A stretch of DNA of 64,000 bases from Macrotis lagotis (GCF_037893015.1 NC_133658.1:170618659-170682658); one strand, 5' to 3'. Counted from the stretch's first letter, positions 35,577-46,479 are shown. Notes: generated by a model not told the origin, from the sequence alone. Numbers and translations are program-made.

Positions 35577-36370
35577 ATCTTTAGGTACAAAGTAGATCCA
35601 GTTTGTAAAAGTGAATGGAAATTGTACTTCTGAACACCAGTTTGATGCTCCTCCAACCAAGAAATCAATCTGAGCCTGACTGTGAGAAGAAGAAACTCTA
35701 CTGAAGATGCTGAGGCAGAAGGCCATGAGAGATGAGTCAGCCAAATGGCCTGAATTAGAGAGGGAGTTGAAGAGATTGAAAAAGCAAAGGACCCTTGTGT
35801 ATCCACAAGGATGGTTCAGCAGGAGCCCAGAAGAATTTCTGATGAAAAAGAAGTGACTGATTTCAAAGAAGGACACAACTGGTGCTTCAGGTTCAAATTT
35901 GAGGCTCCAAAATTAAGGTGCGTCTTATATATGGGGAAATATGATACTTCTTAAACACAAATTCTGATGTTATGGCTATCCTAAAATGAAGGTTCTTTAA
36001 CAAGTTACTTCCATGTTCCTGTCTTTATTTCCTCATCTTTCTTTTTATGCTGCTTGAAATCCCCACTTCTTTCAGCAGCTTGAAATTGCTTGCCCAGCAG
36101 TTAGACTCAATATATTTATTTTGCACAAATAATGTATAATAAAATTAGGTGGCATCACAACCATCATCCAGGGAAGCAAGTAATGTGAAAAGAGAAATAA
36201 CCCTCACCATCAGCCACTGACCCCCACTGCCACCAAGAACCCAAGAAATAGTAGCATCCCTCAGACCATGAGCCCTGCTTCTAGGCCCTCCTCCTAAACC
36301 ATCATCCAGGGGAGTAACCCTTGTGGAAAAGGGATAATCTTCCACTGACCAACTGCCACCTGCTGTTCAG
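35577..36370. other. Intergenic DNA, nothing firm
   Basis: No gene is supported. Near 35915-35950 the phrase ttaaggtgcgtcttatatatgg resembles ends of old DNA transposons, but it is too short to call. Confidence 0.35.
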
Positions 36371-36374
36371 TCAT

Positions 36375-36570
36375 TTCAGTTGTGGATGACTTCATGATTT
36401 CATTTAGGGTCTTGGTGTCAAGGATAATGGAGTAGTTTACATTTCATTTTACAGATGAGGAAACTGAGGCAAACAGGGTTAAATGACTTACCAGAGTCAC
36501 CCTGCTAGTAAGTGTTCAAGGCTGGATTTGAACTTGGGTTTTTCCTTAACTCTTTACATTGTGCCAACTT
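36375..36570 (-). repeat. Older SINE, CORE-SINE/MIR-like, reverse
   Basis: Phrases ttttacagatgaggaaactgaggca, gactta...ctgctagtaagtg, ggctggatttgaacttggg. Confidence 0.65.
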
Positions 36571-38350
36571 TCTTCTGGTAAGACAGCTTTGTTGAAGCCA
36601 CTTGTGCCAGGCAAGTCAAATGACTGCTTCTAATTTGGCCACCACATTCAACTGCCATATAGATTTATCAATGGAAATCACATTAAAGAAGATGTATATT
36701 CTCCAGTTTTATTATTGCTCCCTAAGGATTAGGGGCCTTTCCAGATATTCTTCAGTTGAAACTAATATTTATTGTCTCATGTCTTCATTCAAAATGTGAG
36801 CTCCAGAAAATAGGCATCATCTTATTTTTCTGTCCATTGCTTAGCATGTCCTTACACATAGTAATTGCTTAATAGTGCCCCTATCTTGTGTTATTCTAGG
36901 AAATCTCTAATGTATGGCTTTCTATTGCCTTATATCTAGGTAACAAGGATCCCAAGTTCCCATTAGTTCTCAAGATACTAAAAGAATACTGGATATCAAA
37001 TAGCTTTTATTTCCCTCCATGGAAAATACAAAAGATACAAATAACTCAAAGGTGTCTATTAAAAAGAAAGCACTGTTTCTCCAAAATAATCCTGTTTGAG
37101 AGGCTTCTGAACAAGTAAATACCTTCCCATGAGACCTGCACTGTTCAAATAATGCACTGATTCTTCTGTCCAAATAGGATATTGTGCAGGAACTATGCAA
37201 ATAACTTCTTTCCCTAATGAGAGGTCTGATTTTAGAACTTTCAAACTTCAGAATTCAGGATAGCCAAAAAAATGCTAGTTAGGAAATCTCCCTTCTCTGG
37301 TTAGAAAGCCAAATTCCAGGATTATGATGCCTAAAGAATTCATAATCTTTTATCATCCACATATAAACTGGAGTACACAAACATTGTCAATGAATTTCCT
37401 TCTTGGATCAAGTCAGCATGCACATGCCTACCTCTTTCATATACATCTGCCAAATATATCAATTTATCAGCTATTGCTATGTCTTGGGCTACTAAGGTCT
37501 TTAGGTTCTATCTAAGTCTCATAAAAAGGAAAAAAAGAAAAAAGGCATTCAAGAACATGAGGGTCAAGAACTCTCCCCCCAAGGAACTTGAGAGAAATAA
37601 AAACAAAAATAATCCTAAACTTTTATATTTCCAATTCATACACGACTACCTTTCTTTTCTTTTTAGTTTCACTATCCTCCTCTTCCATTTTTGGGATCCC
37701 ATTCTTCCCTCACAATTACCAGTCTTGTCATTTTCTTGTCTACATGTTTAACCCCCTTCAGCCAGACTAACCCATAAACCAACATTTCTACATGCTTCTC
37801 CCTCTTATCTACCTTGGCTACCTTATCCTGCTCCAGCTCTTCTAACCTGTTATTCTCCGTTTCTACCTCCAACAGTCTCACTGTGGCTTCCCTAAGAGCT
37901 ATGAGGAGCAACCACCCCACATCATCCACCACTCACTTTCCTTCCTTACCCAAACTAATGGAGCAAATCTCTATAAGGATTTCCAAGCCTAGAGGTGTTT
38001 TCAGGGCATCCAGTATATGGGGCCACCCCACCCTACAAGTATCCTAGGTTATCTGAGATTTCTCCCTGTCTCACCCCCAACCTCCATCTCAGAATTTCTT
38101 TGGTATACTGTTGACTACTCCTACTGCTTAGCACTGGGTCTGAGTCCCAGACACCCAGGTGTTGTAAGAGGCCATATAGTGGTAACTGTGCCCTATTGCT
38201 GTTGTTATTTTATTATGGTTTTCACCAATAGGGATCCCAAGCACAAGTATATAAAGCTTGTCATATGCTTCTATTACAGGTTTCATCAACTGCAAGGAGT
38301 GGAGAGAAAGAAGAGGAGTTACTATACTCTGAAAGGTCAAAAGAAAGAAG
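36571..38350. other. Intergenic DNA, nothing recognised
   Basis: No exon with splice sites, no clear repeat. Open frames at 37479-37751 and 38017-38604 are low-complexity or unsupported. Confidence 0.4.
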
Positions 38351-38354
38351 AAAA

Positions 38355-38516
38355 GAGGGAGAGGGAGAGGGAGAGGGAGAGGGAGAGGGAGAGGGAGAGG
38401 GAGAGGGAGAGGGAGAGGGACAGGGAGAGGGACAGGGAGAGGGAGAGGGAGAGGGAGAGGGAGAGGGAGAGGGAGAGGGAGAGGGAGAGGGAGAGAGAGG
38501 GAGAGGGAGGGAAAGA
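38355..38516. repeat. (GGGAGA)n hexanucleotide array
   Basis: About 160 bp of GGGAGA with two cagggag interruptions (about 38420-38436). All six frames are open through it, which explains several long Glu-Gly, Arg-Glu or Ser-Leu-Pro frames. Confidence 0.97.
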
Positions 38517-38689
38517 GAGAACAAACCTCCAAGCTACAGATATCATGGAGTGCCATGGCTCCTCTGACAAAAGTCCCCCAGTCTCAGTCTGCCAATCATC
38601 CTGAAAGAACAACTTGTGATTTTATCTGATTGTGGAAATTCGTTCAATTAATCAGGGACTCTAATGATCAACTCCACTTATACTGCTTT

Positions 38690-38790
38690 GGACTTTGGAC
38701 AAATCACTTAACCTCTTATTTCATTATCTATAAAATGTTAACTAGATAACTAAGATCCTCTCCAATTCTAAATCTAGGATCAGTATGATC
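38690..38790 (+). repeat. MIR-like fragment
   Basis: Text gacaaatcacttaacctc, atttcattatctataaaatg, gatcctctccaattctaaatct matches the 3' half of old mammalian tRNA-SINEs. Confidence 0.5.
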
Positions 38791-39329
38791 TTTTTTCAGG
38801 TATAGAGGAGACTACATGACCTCTTAAGTTCCTTCGACTCTGAAATTGTCATCTTAAAGACAACTAAGTTCACCAATTCTATTCAAAGAAGCATGGCATA
38901 GTGATAAGTTAAGTAGTTTAAAATGAAGTAAGTTTATTTACAAATTGAAGACATAGGTGTTGTCATTCAGGGATAGTTGATCTAATCTGAGTATAAATCA
39001 ATAGGAAAGCGCTTCATTAATGAAAATAGCATTAATTGAAGACCACTTCATTCAGCTTTTTTCTGGGGGTTCCTGATAAAATTCAAGATGTCATTCTTAG
39101 TGGGGGGAGCCACTAATAAGTCTGGATAAGCTAATTGGAAGTAGGCTGAAAGTGATAATTGAAAGTAAATTAGTGACTAAGTAAGTTCATGATAAAGTTT
39201 TATTTCCTAGACTTGCAAAATTAAGATCAATGGTATAAGCAAAGAAAACATTATTCATTCTTCCACTTTGAAAAAGCCCTTAGTATGTCTTCACTTTAAA
39301 AGAAATTGGAAAGGATCACAAGACTGTGG
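38791..39329. other. Intergenic DNA, nothing recognised
   Basis: AT-rich. No feature supported. Confidence 0.4.
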
Positions 39330-40046
39330 AGAGAAAGAATTAGAATAGATGTGGAAAAATTGGGACACTAATTTGCTCTTGAGGGTATTGTGAACTGCTC
39401 CAGCTATTTTGGAGAGTAACCTGGAATTATGGTCAAAGAGTTATTAAACTGGCAACAACACCACTGTTTCCCAAGATAATTAGGGAAAAAAGACAAGAAC
39501 CTATATGTTTAAAAATATTTATAGCCACTCTTTTTTGTGATGAAATTTGAGTATGCCTGTCAGCTGAGAAATGACTAAACAAATTGTGGTACGTGACTGT
39601 GATGAAATATTTCTATGCTTTAAAAAAAAGATGAGTTCATTGATTTTAGAAAAATATGGGGGGGGGGGCAGCTAGGTGGCACAGTGGATAGAGTGCCAGC
39701 CCTGGAGTCAGGAGAACCTGAGTTCAAATCCGGCCTCAGACACTTAACCAGGGCAGGGAACAGAAGACCAGTCCCTGGGAGGAAGAAGAGCAAGGCAGGG
39801 ACAAGAGTAGGTTCTCAGCTGCTACAGCAGAGACCCTTGGAGTCTGGGTCATCAGGTCAAAGGCACAGTGGGTCAGAACTCCAACAAAGGTGCCCCAACC
39901 AGGGCGGCCAGGTGGCGCAGTGAATAGAGCACTGGCCTTGGAGTCAGGAGTACCTGGGTTCAAATCTGGCCTCAGACACTTAATAATTACCTAGCCGTGT
40001 GGCCTTGGGCAAGCCACTTAACCCCATTGCCTTGCAAAACCTAAAA

Positions 40047-40099
<53 letters not shown>

Positions 40100-40620
40100 T
40101 ATGAAGAATTGCATTAAATAATGAAAAGTGAAAGGAGCAAAACCAAGAGAACACTGTATATAATAGCAATAATAGCAATATTGTTTTTTAAGAACAACTT
40201 TGAATGACTAAGTTATTTTCTGTACTATAAATATTCAAATGAACTACAGAGGACCTATGAAGGAAGATGCTATCTACCTCTAGAGAAAGTACTGATAAAT
40301 AAATAGAGTGGTTTTACATTTATATATAAAAAAATACATATTTGTGTTTAATGGTAGCCATCTCTAGTGAAGGTTAAGGAGGGAGGAAAAATATATAAAA
40401 AAGTAAAAAGCAAGTTTAGAAGGAGGCATAAAAAGCAGAGTAGCTTTGAAAATAATGTGTAGTACTGTATAATTTTTCAAAAAAGTGAACAATATGAAAT
40501 ATAAATTCATAGTTTTATAGAGAATTCTTTTTATGTTGTACTATGTACATGGAAATACTCTTTTTTGTTTTATGTATTTAAGCTCAAAACTAATTAAAAT
40601 CTTAAGGAAAAAGAATTAGA
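39330..40620 (+). mobile_element. L1 3' fragment split by a composite SINE insertion
   Basis: L1 3' region text on both sides of 39665-40102: tgtggagagaaagaattagaatagatg, cctgtcagctgagaaatgactaaac before; gaagaattgcattaaataatg, gaacactgtatataatag after. Confidence 0.6.
39665..40054 (+). mobile_element. Composite SINE - L1 segment - SINE element
   Basis: Three joined parts. First, a SINE truncated right after cagacacttaa (39665-39747). Second, a 153-bp L1 5'-region segment (39748-39900) that matches 6391-6543 with one mismatch. Third, a complete SINE (39901-40054) inserted at the same L1 position as in the 6.5-kb locus, with the same unusual agggcggccagg start. The third part differs from 6544-6700 at about ten places. 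It is followed by a TA microsatellite (40055-40102), and no target duplication is recognisable. Confidence 0.88.
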
Positions 40621-40744
40621 GTAAAAAAGGCAAAGAAATAACAAAAAAGGCAAAAGTGAAATGTTACTAATGAAATGTTGACTATCCAATGAATTCAAAT
40701 GGTCAGCCCTATGAAACAGTACTCAGCCTAGCTCTATTACAATT

Positions 40745-41410
40745 TTTAAAAGATTTTATTTATTTTGAATTTTACAATTTTTTCCCTAATCTTGCTTCCC
40801 TCCCCCCACCCCCACCCCCCAAAAAGGCAGTCTGTTAGTCTTAAATTGTTACCATGGTATACACTGATCTAAGTTGATGTGATGAGAGAGAAATCATATC
40901 CTTAAGGGGAAAAAAAAAATATAAGAGATAGCAAGATCAGACTAAGATCAGTTCCCCCCCCCCTAAATTAAAGATAATACTCCTTAGTCTTTGTTCAAAC
41001 TCCACAGTTCTTTCCCTGGATACAGATGGTATTCTCCATCACAGACAGTCCCAAATTGTCCCTGATTTTTGCACTGATGGAATGAGCAAGTCTATCAAAG
41101 TTGATCATCACCCCCATGTTGCTGTTCAGGTGTACAATGTTTCAATGTTTTTCTGGTTCTGCTCATCTCACTCAGCATCAGTTCATGCAAGTCCTTCCAT
41201 GCTTCCCTGAATTCCCATCCCTCCTGGTTTCTAATAGAACAATAGTGTTCCATGATATAAATATACCACAGTTTGTTAAACCATTCCCCAATTGAAGGAC
41301 ATTCACTTAATTTCCAATTTTACCACCACAAATAAAGCTGCTATGAATATTTTTGTGATTTTTTTTACCCTTTTCCATAATCTCTTCAAGGTATAGACCC
41401 AGTAGTGTAC
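40745..41410 (-). mobile_element. L1 3' end fragment, reverse
   Basis: Reverse copy of the same L1 3' region as 35000 and 43921: gattttatttattttgaattttac, cctaatcttgcttccc, ctccacagttctttcc, ctcatctcactcagcatcagttcatg, ttaccctttt...atctcttcaag. Confidence 0.85.
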
Positions 41411-42640
41411 AATATTTTCTTAACTGAACTGCTTTATTCCTTGTTATTTCTATCTTGCCATCTAAAAATAAGAAAATTTCACTTAATGCCCTTCTTGGGA
41501 GGTTGATGTTACTATTAATAAGATAAAGTATGTCAAAGTTCTCAGCATCTTATAGAAAGAAAAAAATGAATCAAATGAAAATACATTCATAAGGGCTTAC
41601 TATGTGTCAGACATGCTCATTTCAGGATACAAATGCCCTCAAAGAGCTTGCATTCTACTAGGCAAAAACAATACACTTAGGAAAGAGGTGACTAGTCCTA
41701 ATATTTTAGACAGGGAACTTGGGAGACAAGGGTGATTGAATAAGATAACTGATTAAGATGTTGGTAGTGTTGATGTAGGGGAGGGGTGCTACTGCTGTCA
41801 TGGAGATGACCAGCAAGAAGTGTTGAATCTGATATTGAGCAAAATAAAGTGAAATGCTCACCAATCAGAACACAGGATTACAAGGCTGGAATCTTCAGTT
41901 CTGGATGAAGGCAAAAGCTGGAGGTACCAAAGACAAGCATAAAGATACTTAAAAGGTCTCAAGAATCATAATTTCCCTGGATTTCAACCATTTCAATTTA
42001 AATTGTGTAAAAATTTCTGTAAAGAATCTATTACTTCCTGTAAATGCCAAAATAAACAGATTTTTCTTGAGCACTTAAATCCTGAATTACCAACTGTCTA
42101 TTGAACATTTTTTAAAATTTTGAACTGAAACACCAAGAAATGGGAACATTTATATACATACACCCAGAACACAAAAAGATGATTCTCTATGAAGCTAAAT
42201 CTTTATTTCATACTACCTGATTTTTTTAAATATCTTTCATATGTGTTTATCTATATGGGTAAATGGAATTACGATACTAGTCATTTGTCCCTAATAAACG
42301 TAGGGAATATAATTGTTTGGGGCTCAAACCCGTGGTACACAAAAGAAATAGATCTCTCAGAGTATATACCCTAAGGACGTGGGGGGGGGGGGGGGAAGAA
42401 GATGTAGCAAACATAGTCCTGAAAGGACCCGAGGGAATGTAGTACATATAACAGGTATAGTGGACAAAAGGCTGAACTTTGCAACTCAGGAAGATATGGG
42501 TTTTTTTTCCCAGAAAAGTTATATTTGAATGGAAATCTGCAAACCTTAAAATACTACATAAATACTAGTTATTATAACAAATTCTGTATATTACTTTCAA
42601 AACTGTACTAGTGTTTACTTTTGAATTTCCTTATATACAT
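41411..42640. other. Intergenic DNA with a poly-G tract
   Basis: No gene is supported. A run of 15 G lies at 42381-42395. The stretch 41570-41900 contains old-repeat-like wording (cttactatgtgtcagacatgc, caaagagcttgcattctac). Confidence 0.45.
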
Positions 42641-43430
42641 TTGAAAAATGTTTCAAATGACACTGCATTTATAGATACAAAAAAAGAAAAGAAACAATTC
42701 CTGCCCTGAAGAATCTTACAGTTCAAAAACATGAAGAATAAATACAAGATATCTAGGAAAGGGCACTAGCAGTTAGGAGGATCAAGAATGACTCTGTAGG
42801 GGCAGCTAGGTGGTGTAGTGGATAGAGCACTGGCCCTGGAGTCAGGAGTGCCTGAGTTCAAATCTGATCTCAGACACTTAATATTACCTAGCTGTGTGAC
42901 CTTGGGCAAGCCACTTAACCCCATTTGCCTTGCAAAAAAAAAAAAGGACTCTGTAGAAGGTGGTGCTTAATCTAAGTCTCTAAGCAAGAGGGTGAATAAG
43001 AGATGAAGGAGAACAAAGAGTTTAAGGAGGCAAATACCAAGAAAAAAGACAGAAGATAGAGTGCCACCTATGAATAATAGGGAGAAAACCAGTATGGCTA
43101 AAACTTAGAGCTCAGGAAGATTTAATGTATAAGTCAGGAAAGATAGGTTGTAATCAGATTCTGAAGAGCATTCAAGTAAAACACTACAGTTTTTAATTTT
43201 ATTCTGGAGGTAATAATAGGTAGCCACTGGATTTTATTGAGATGGAGATTGACATGGTAAGATCTGTTTCAGGAAAAACACTTTGACAACTATTCAAAGG
43301 AGGGATTGTGAAGTGTTTTAAAGCAGGAACTAATTATGCAGTAGTCCATGAAAGAGAGATGGCAAGATTTGACATTTGATTGGTTATACAGGGTGAAAAA
43401 AAGTGAGTTAAGGATAATGCCAAGGTTATG
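42641..43430 (+). repeat. Old interspersed repeat, family not assigned, with nested SINE
   Basis: Shares wording with 22060-22600 and 56490-56960: attcctgccctgaagaatcttacag, ttctgaagagcattcaag, ggtaataataggtagccactgga, cagtagtccatgaaagagagatgg. Confidence 0.55.
42799..42945 (+). repeat. SINE
   Basis: Full-length, with the duplication gactctgtag on both sides. Confidence 0.93.
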
Positions 43431-43754
43431 CACCTGGGAGAATGGAAAATAGTGCTCTTGACTTCATGTTAAACATGTTAAAACAGGATTCCTGTGAGAA
43501 AGGTATATAGTTATGACCATTTGAGTATTCTATAAAGAATTCAATTATAAACATCAGAATGCCACCAATCCCTCCTCCTCCTCCTCCTCAATCTACTGAA
43601 GTACTGTAGGATCCTAAGAAATATAGAAGCTGTTCTCCTGTTTGAAGGCTTTATGATCTAATTCAGAACATATCACATAGCCTAGCCAATGTAACTTTAA
43701 TTGGAAGAGAAGACAGAGAGAGGAGCTTATATCAATCATTAAACAACCTATTAA

Positions 43755-43809
43755 GATATATATATACACACACATACATACACACACACATATATATATA
43801 TATATATAA
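43755..43809. repeat. (TA)n/(CA)n microsatellite
   Basis: Compound TA-CA-TA tract. Confidence 0.9.
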
Positions 43810-43905
43810 AACTTAGCTATAATAATACTGCATTTTCAAGACACCACTTAAAATTCTACTTCAATATTTACCTGATATATGCAGAGGCATATCTCAATGA
43901 AATTC

Positions 43906-44626
43906 AAATTTAGTTGTTTCTGTGCATGCCCTTTGATCCAGCAATACCAATACTGGGTCTATATCCTGCAGAGATGATGAAAAAGGGTAAAAACATCACT
44001 TGTACAAAGATATTCCTAGCAGCCCTGTTTGTGATGGCAAAGAATTGGAAATCAAGTGAATGTCCTTCAATTTGGGAATGGCTTAGCAAAGTGTGGTATA
44101 TGTATGTCATGGAACACTATTGTTCTATTAGAAACCAGGAGGGATGGGAATTCAGGTAAGCCTAGAGGGATTTGCATGAACTGATGCTGAGTGAGATGAG
44201 CAGAACCAGAAAAACACTGTACACCCTAACAACAACATGGGGGCGATGATCAACCTTGATGGACTTGCTCATCCCATAAGTGCAACAATCAGGGACAATT
44301 TGGGGCTGTCTGCAAAGGAGAATACCATCTGTATCCAGAGAAACAACTGTGGAGTTTGAACAAAGACCAAGGACTATTAACTTTAATTTATAAAAAAAAA
44401 TTGATATCTTATTGTCTGATCTTGCTATCTTATGTACTTTATGCTTCTTCCTTAAGGATATGATTTCTCTCTCATCATATTCAATTTGGATCAATGTATA
44501 CCATGGAAACAATGTAAAGACTAGTAAATTGCCTTCTGGGAGTGGGGTGGGGGCAGGGAAGTAAGATTAGGAGGAAAATTGTAAAACTCAAAATAAATAA
44601 AATCTTTAAAAAAATTTAGTTGTTTC
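43906..44626 (+). mobile_element. 5'-truncated L1 insertion with target duplication
   Basis: A 691-bp L1 3' end (43921-44611) flanked by the 15-bp duplication aaatttagttgtttc at 43906-43920 and 44612-44626. Its poly-A end sits about 150 bp downstream of the SMIM26 stop codon in opposite orientation. Confidence 0.95.
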
Positions 44627-44641
44627 AAGGAAAGTATTCTA

Positions 44642-44647
44642 TTTATT
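44642..44647 (-). terminator. SMIM26: Candidate SMIM26 polyadenylation signal
   Basis: Minus-strand AATAAA about 120 bp downstream of the stop codon, just outside the L1 target duplication. It is the first canonical hexamer on this strand after the stop that I found. Confidence 0.5.
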
Positions 44648-44767
44648 TACAGAAAAAATAGACAAATTAAGTTGATATAAATTTTTAAACAATCATAACA
44701 TTTTAAGTCAATTCTTCCATCAAATGTACACACCATGCCAAAATCCTGATTTGAGATTAGAAATTAG

Positions 44768-44934
44768 TCATTCTGATGACCCAGGACCATTAGTCCATGA
44801 TTTCCAGTAATTGTAGATCCTAGTACTATATGGCACAAAATTTTCTTTGTAAGTCACAATTGTTTCCACATAAAATCCTCTTCTGGGTTCAGGCTTCTCA
44901 ACAGAGTCTTCATCTTTAAGAGTCTCTTCTTCGA
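44768..44934 (-). CDS. SMIM26: SMIM26 coding exon 2 (small integral membrane protein 26)
   Basis: SMIM26 (formerly LINC00493) is a single-pass membrane microprotein reported at mitochondria in human cells; work I recall links it to AGK and SLC25A11, which I cannot check here. This exon encodes the C-terminal 55 residues: an acidic linker (EEETLKDEDSVEKPEPRR) and the highly conserved tail GFYVETIVTYKENFVP...NYWKSWTNGPGSSE. The human tail is GFYVETVVTYKEDFVP...NYWKSWTGGPG, so identity is strong exactly where a short protein would be constrained. The acceptor is TTTTTTTAG on the minus strand, and the first two bases complete a Val codon with exon 1. The total product is 94 residues; human is 95. 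The conserved coding frame supports a real protein and not a long noncoding RNA. Confidence 0.95.
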
Positions 44935-45016
44935 CTAAAAAAAGAATCATAACTTTCAATCATTATAAGTACATAAACTGAAACTGTGAAAAAAATTTTT
45001 TAAAATTTGCTCATGT

Positions 45017-45170
45017 GGGGTGGCTAGGTGGTACAGTGGATAGAGCAGCAGTCTTGGAGTCAGGAGTACCTGGGTTCAAATCTGGCCTCAGACACTTAAT
45101 AATTACCTAACTGTGTTTGCCTTGGGCAAGCCACTTAACCCCATTTGCCTTGTTAAAAAAAAAAAAAACC
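45017..45170 (+). repeat. SINE in SMIM26 intron 1
   Basis: Full-length, inserted antisense to SMIM26, with an approximate duplication around atttgctc on both sides. Confidence 0.9.
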
Positions 45171-45777
45171 TAAAATAAAAAAAAATATATTTGCTCGTAA
45201 ATTAGAGGGAACTAATCTTTAGTACCTTACCTTTCAAGTTCTGCCTTGAAATTCTTTACCTTTAATATCAAATACTGAGCGGCTAGGAATGCTAATTGGG
45301 GTTAGGTTTGAGGAACAAATTTGAAGAGCAGTTTCCAGCCTCTACTAGACTCTTTGTATACTTAAAAAATATATATATTTTACTGCTATCTTTTGTTTTT
45401 ATACAGCCAAAATTAAATGTATTTTTGAAAGCAAGTTTTCCTGAAGTCGTTTTTCAGTTGTTGTTAAGGCAACTAACCCCTTATCCACAAAAATTAGTAA
45501 TAAATTCAAGGAATTAAAATTTTAACATGTGTCACCTGTTTTGCCCATTCTCATAACTAATCATAACTATACACCTTTCTCATAGGAATCCTGTTTTAAC
45601 TTTTTAACATGAAGTCTATTAGTCCTCTGGGCATTTTTTTTTGCTAGTTCTAGTTAATTGCCCAATTTCTGATTTTCCTTATATTTTTAAAAATTCTTAA
45701 GAAATCCAAAGTTTCTTCTGAAGACTACCTTGGCCACATTTCAAACTTTCGGATACGTCGTCTCATTGCTGGCATCG
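45171..45777 (-). other. SMIM26: SMIM26 intron 1, remaining sequence
   Basis: AT-rich intron between 44935 and 45941 apart from the two SINEs. No exon supported. Confidence 0.6.
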
Positions 45778-45784
45778 CTTTTTT

Positions 45785-45842
45785 TTAGGTTTGTGCAAGG
45801 CAGCGGGGTTAGGCGGCTTGCCCAAGGCCACTGGGCTGGGTG
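45785..45842 (-). repeat. GC-rich SINE remnant inside the SMIM26 CpG island
   Basis: The plus strand reads ggtttgtgcaaggcagcgg, ggcggcttgcccaaggcca, recognisable as the 3' part of a reverse SINE with extra CpG. It breaks off at about 45842, where the unique CpG island begins. Confidence 0.75.
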
Positions 45843-45941
45843 AGTCGGGGGCTCTGTGCACTGCGACCCGGAAGCTTTCGCCCGGCCGGCAGCCCTCGGC
45901 CCCTCCCCCCGCAGGACCACCCCGGGAGCCCGCGGCCGTAC

Positions 45942-46059
45942 CTGGCGCCTGCCTTCGCTTCCAGCGCGACAAGCAAATGGAGCCCACCGTGGTCCAAGCC
46001 CCGATGGCGTAGACTAAGGACATCCGCCGGTACCACGCGGCGCTCGCAGGCGTCTTCAT
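45942..46059 (-). CDS. SMIM26: SMIM26 coding exon 1
   Basis: This 118-nt exon encodes MKTPASAAWYRRMSLVYAIG and on to SRWKRRQAP plus one base. The segment AWYRRMSLVYAIGAWTTVGS aligns with human TAWYRRMSVVYGIGTWSVLGS. Residues about 13-31 are hydrophobic and form the single membrane segment, followed by a basic stretch (RWKRR), as expected for a tail facing the cytosol or intermembrane space. The first seven residues differ from human, so the choice of ATG (46059) rests on length match and on being the nearest in-frame Met. The donor is CAG|GTACGG. Confidence 0.92.
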
Positions 46060-46162
46060 GGCCGGCCCGGGCTGCGAACCGGCCCCGGAGCAAAACACCG
46101 AGCGCCCCAGGCCCCGGGCGGCGAGGCAGCCACGGCGCAGGCGCCACGGCGCAGGCCCGCCT

Positions 46163-46186
46163 GATTGGCGGAACTCTCCGCCAATC
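46163..46186. promoter_or_regulatory. Inverted CCAAT pair (NF-Y sites)
   Basis: A perfect 10-bp inverted repeat, gattggcgga and tccgccaatc, separated by actc. Each arm contains a CCAAT box in opposite orientation. It sits 104-127 bp upstream of the SMIM26 ATG, a typical NF-Y position. Confidence 0.75.
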
Positions 46187-46216
46187 AACACCCTTCCCGG
46201 CGCTTGACATCCCGTT

Positions 46217-46235
46217 GCTTCTTGGGAAATGTAGT
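46217..46235 (-). promoter_or_regulatory. ZNF143/THAP11-type (ACTACA) element
   Basis: The minus strand reads ACTACATTTCCCAAGAAGC, close to the known ACTACAATTCCCAGCATGC consensus of ZNF143-bound promoters, and in SMIM26 orientation about 160 bp upstream of the ATG. Confidence 0.7.
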
Positions 46236-46479
46236 CGGCTGATAGAAAGCCATTTCCCATTAGATAAGTGGTCAAAGGCTGTGAACAAATAATTTCTCCA
46301 TAGGATAACAATCTTCTAGCAATTGGCGGAGATGACAAAAGAAGACAGTGGTGATGGAAAAGGGTTGTGGGAAAATAGGTCATTGATACATTTCTGGTGG
46401 CGCTTTTGTTTTTTTAAATACAATCATTAGGAAATCATTTGGAAACATGTAAATAAAATGACCCTTTGACCTATATATT

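Larger units (their letters stand above)
45843..46240. promoter_or_regulatory. SMIM26: SMIM26 CpG island promoter
   Basis: GC- and CpG-rich block over exon 1, the start of intron 1 and about 180 bp upstream. It contains a near-perfect direct repeat (gccacggcgcaggc, about 46130-46157), the inverted CCAAT pair and the ZNF143-like element listed next. No TATA box. The sharp fall in GC after about 46200 suggests the transcription start lies between 46060 and 46160. Confidence 0.75.

Noticed and set aside
38017..38612. Long open frames with Arg-Glu, Glu-Gly and Ser-Leu repeats
   Set aside because: Produced entirely by the GGGAGA microsatellite; no splice sites or family match.
43560..43590. (CCT)n tract as a regulatory element
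   Set aside because: Only about seven units in intergenic DNA, with no other signal.
45763..46383. 206-codon open frame on the minus strand through SMIM26 exon 1
   Set aside because: Only the part from the Met at 46059 to the donor at 45942 is coding; the rest is CpG-island promoter upstream and intron downstream without stops.
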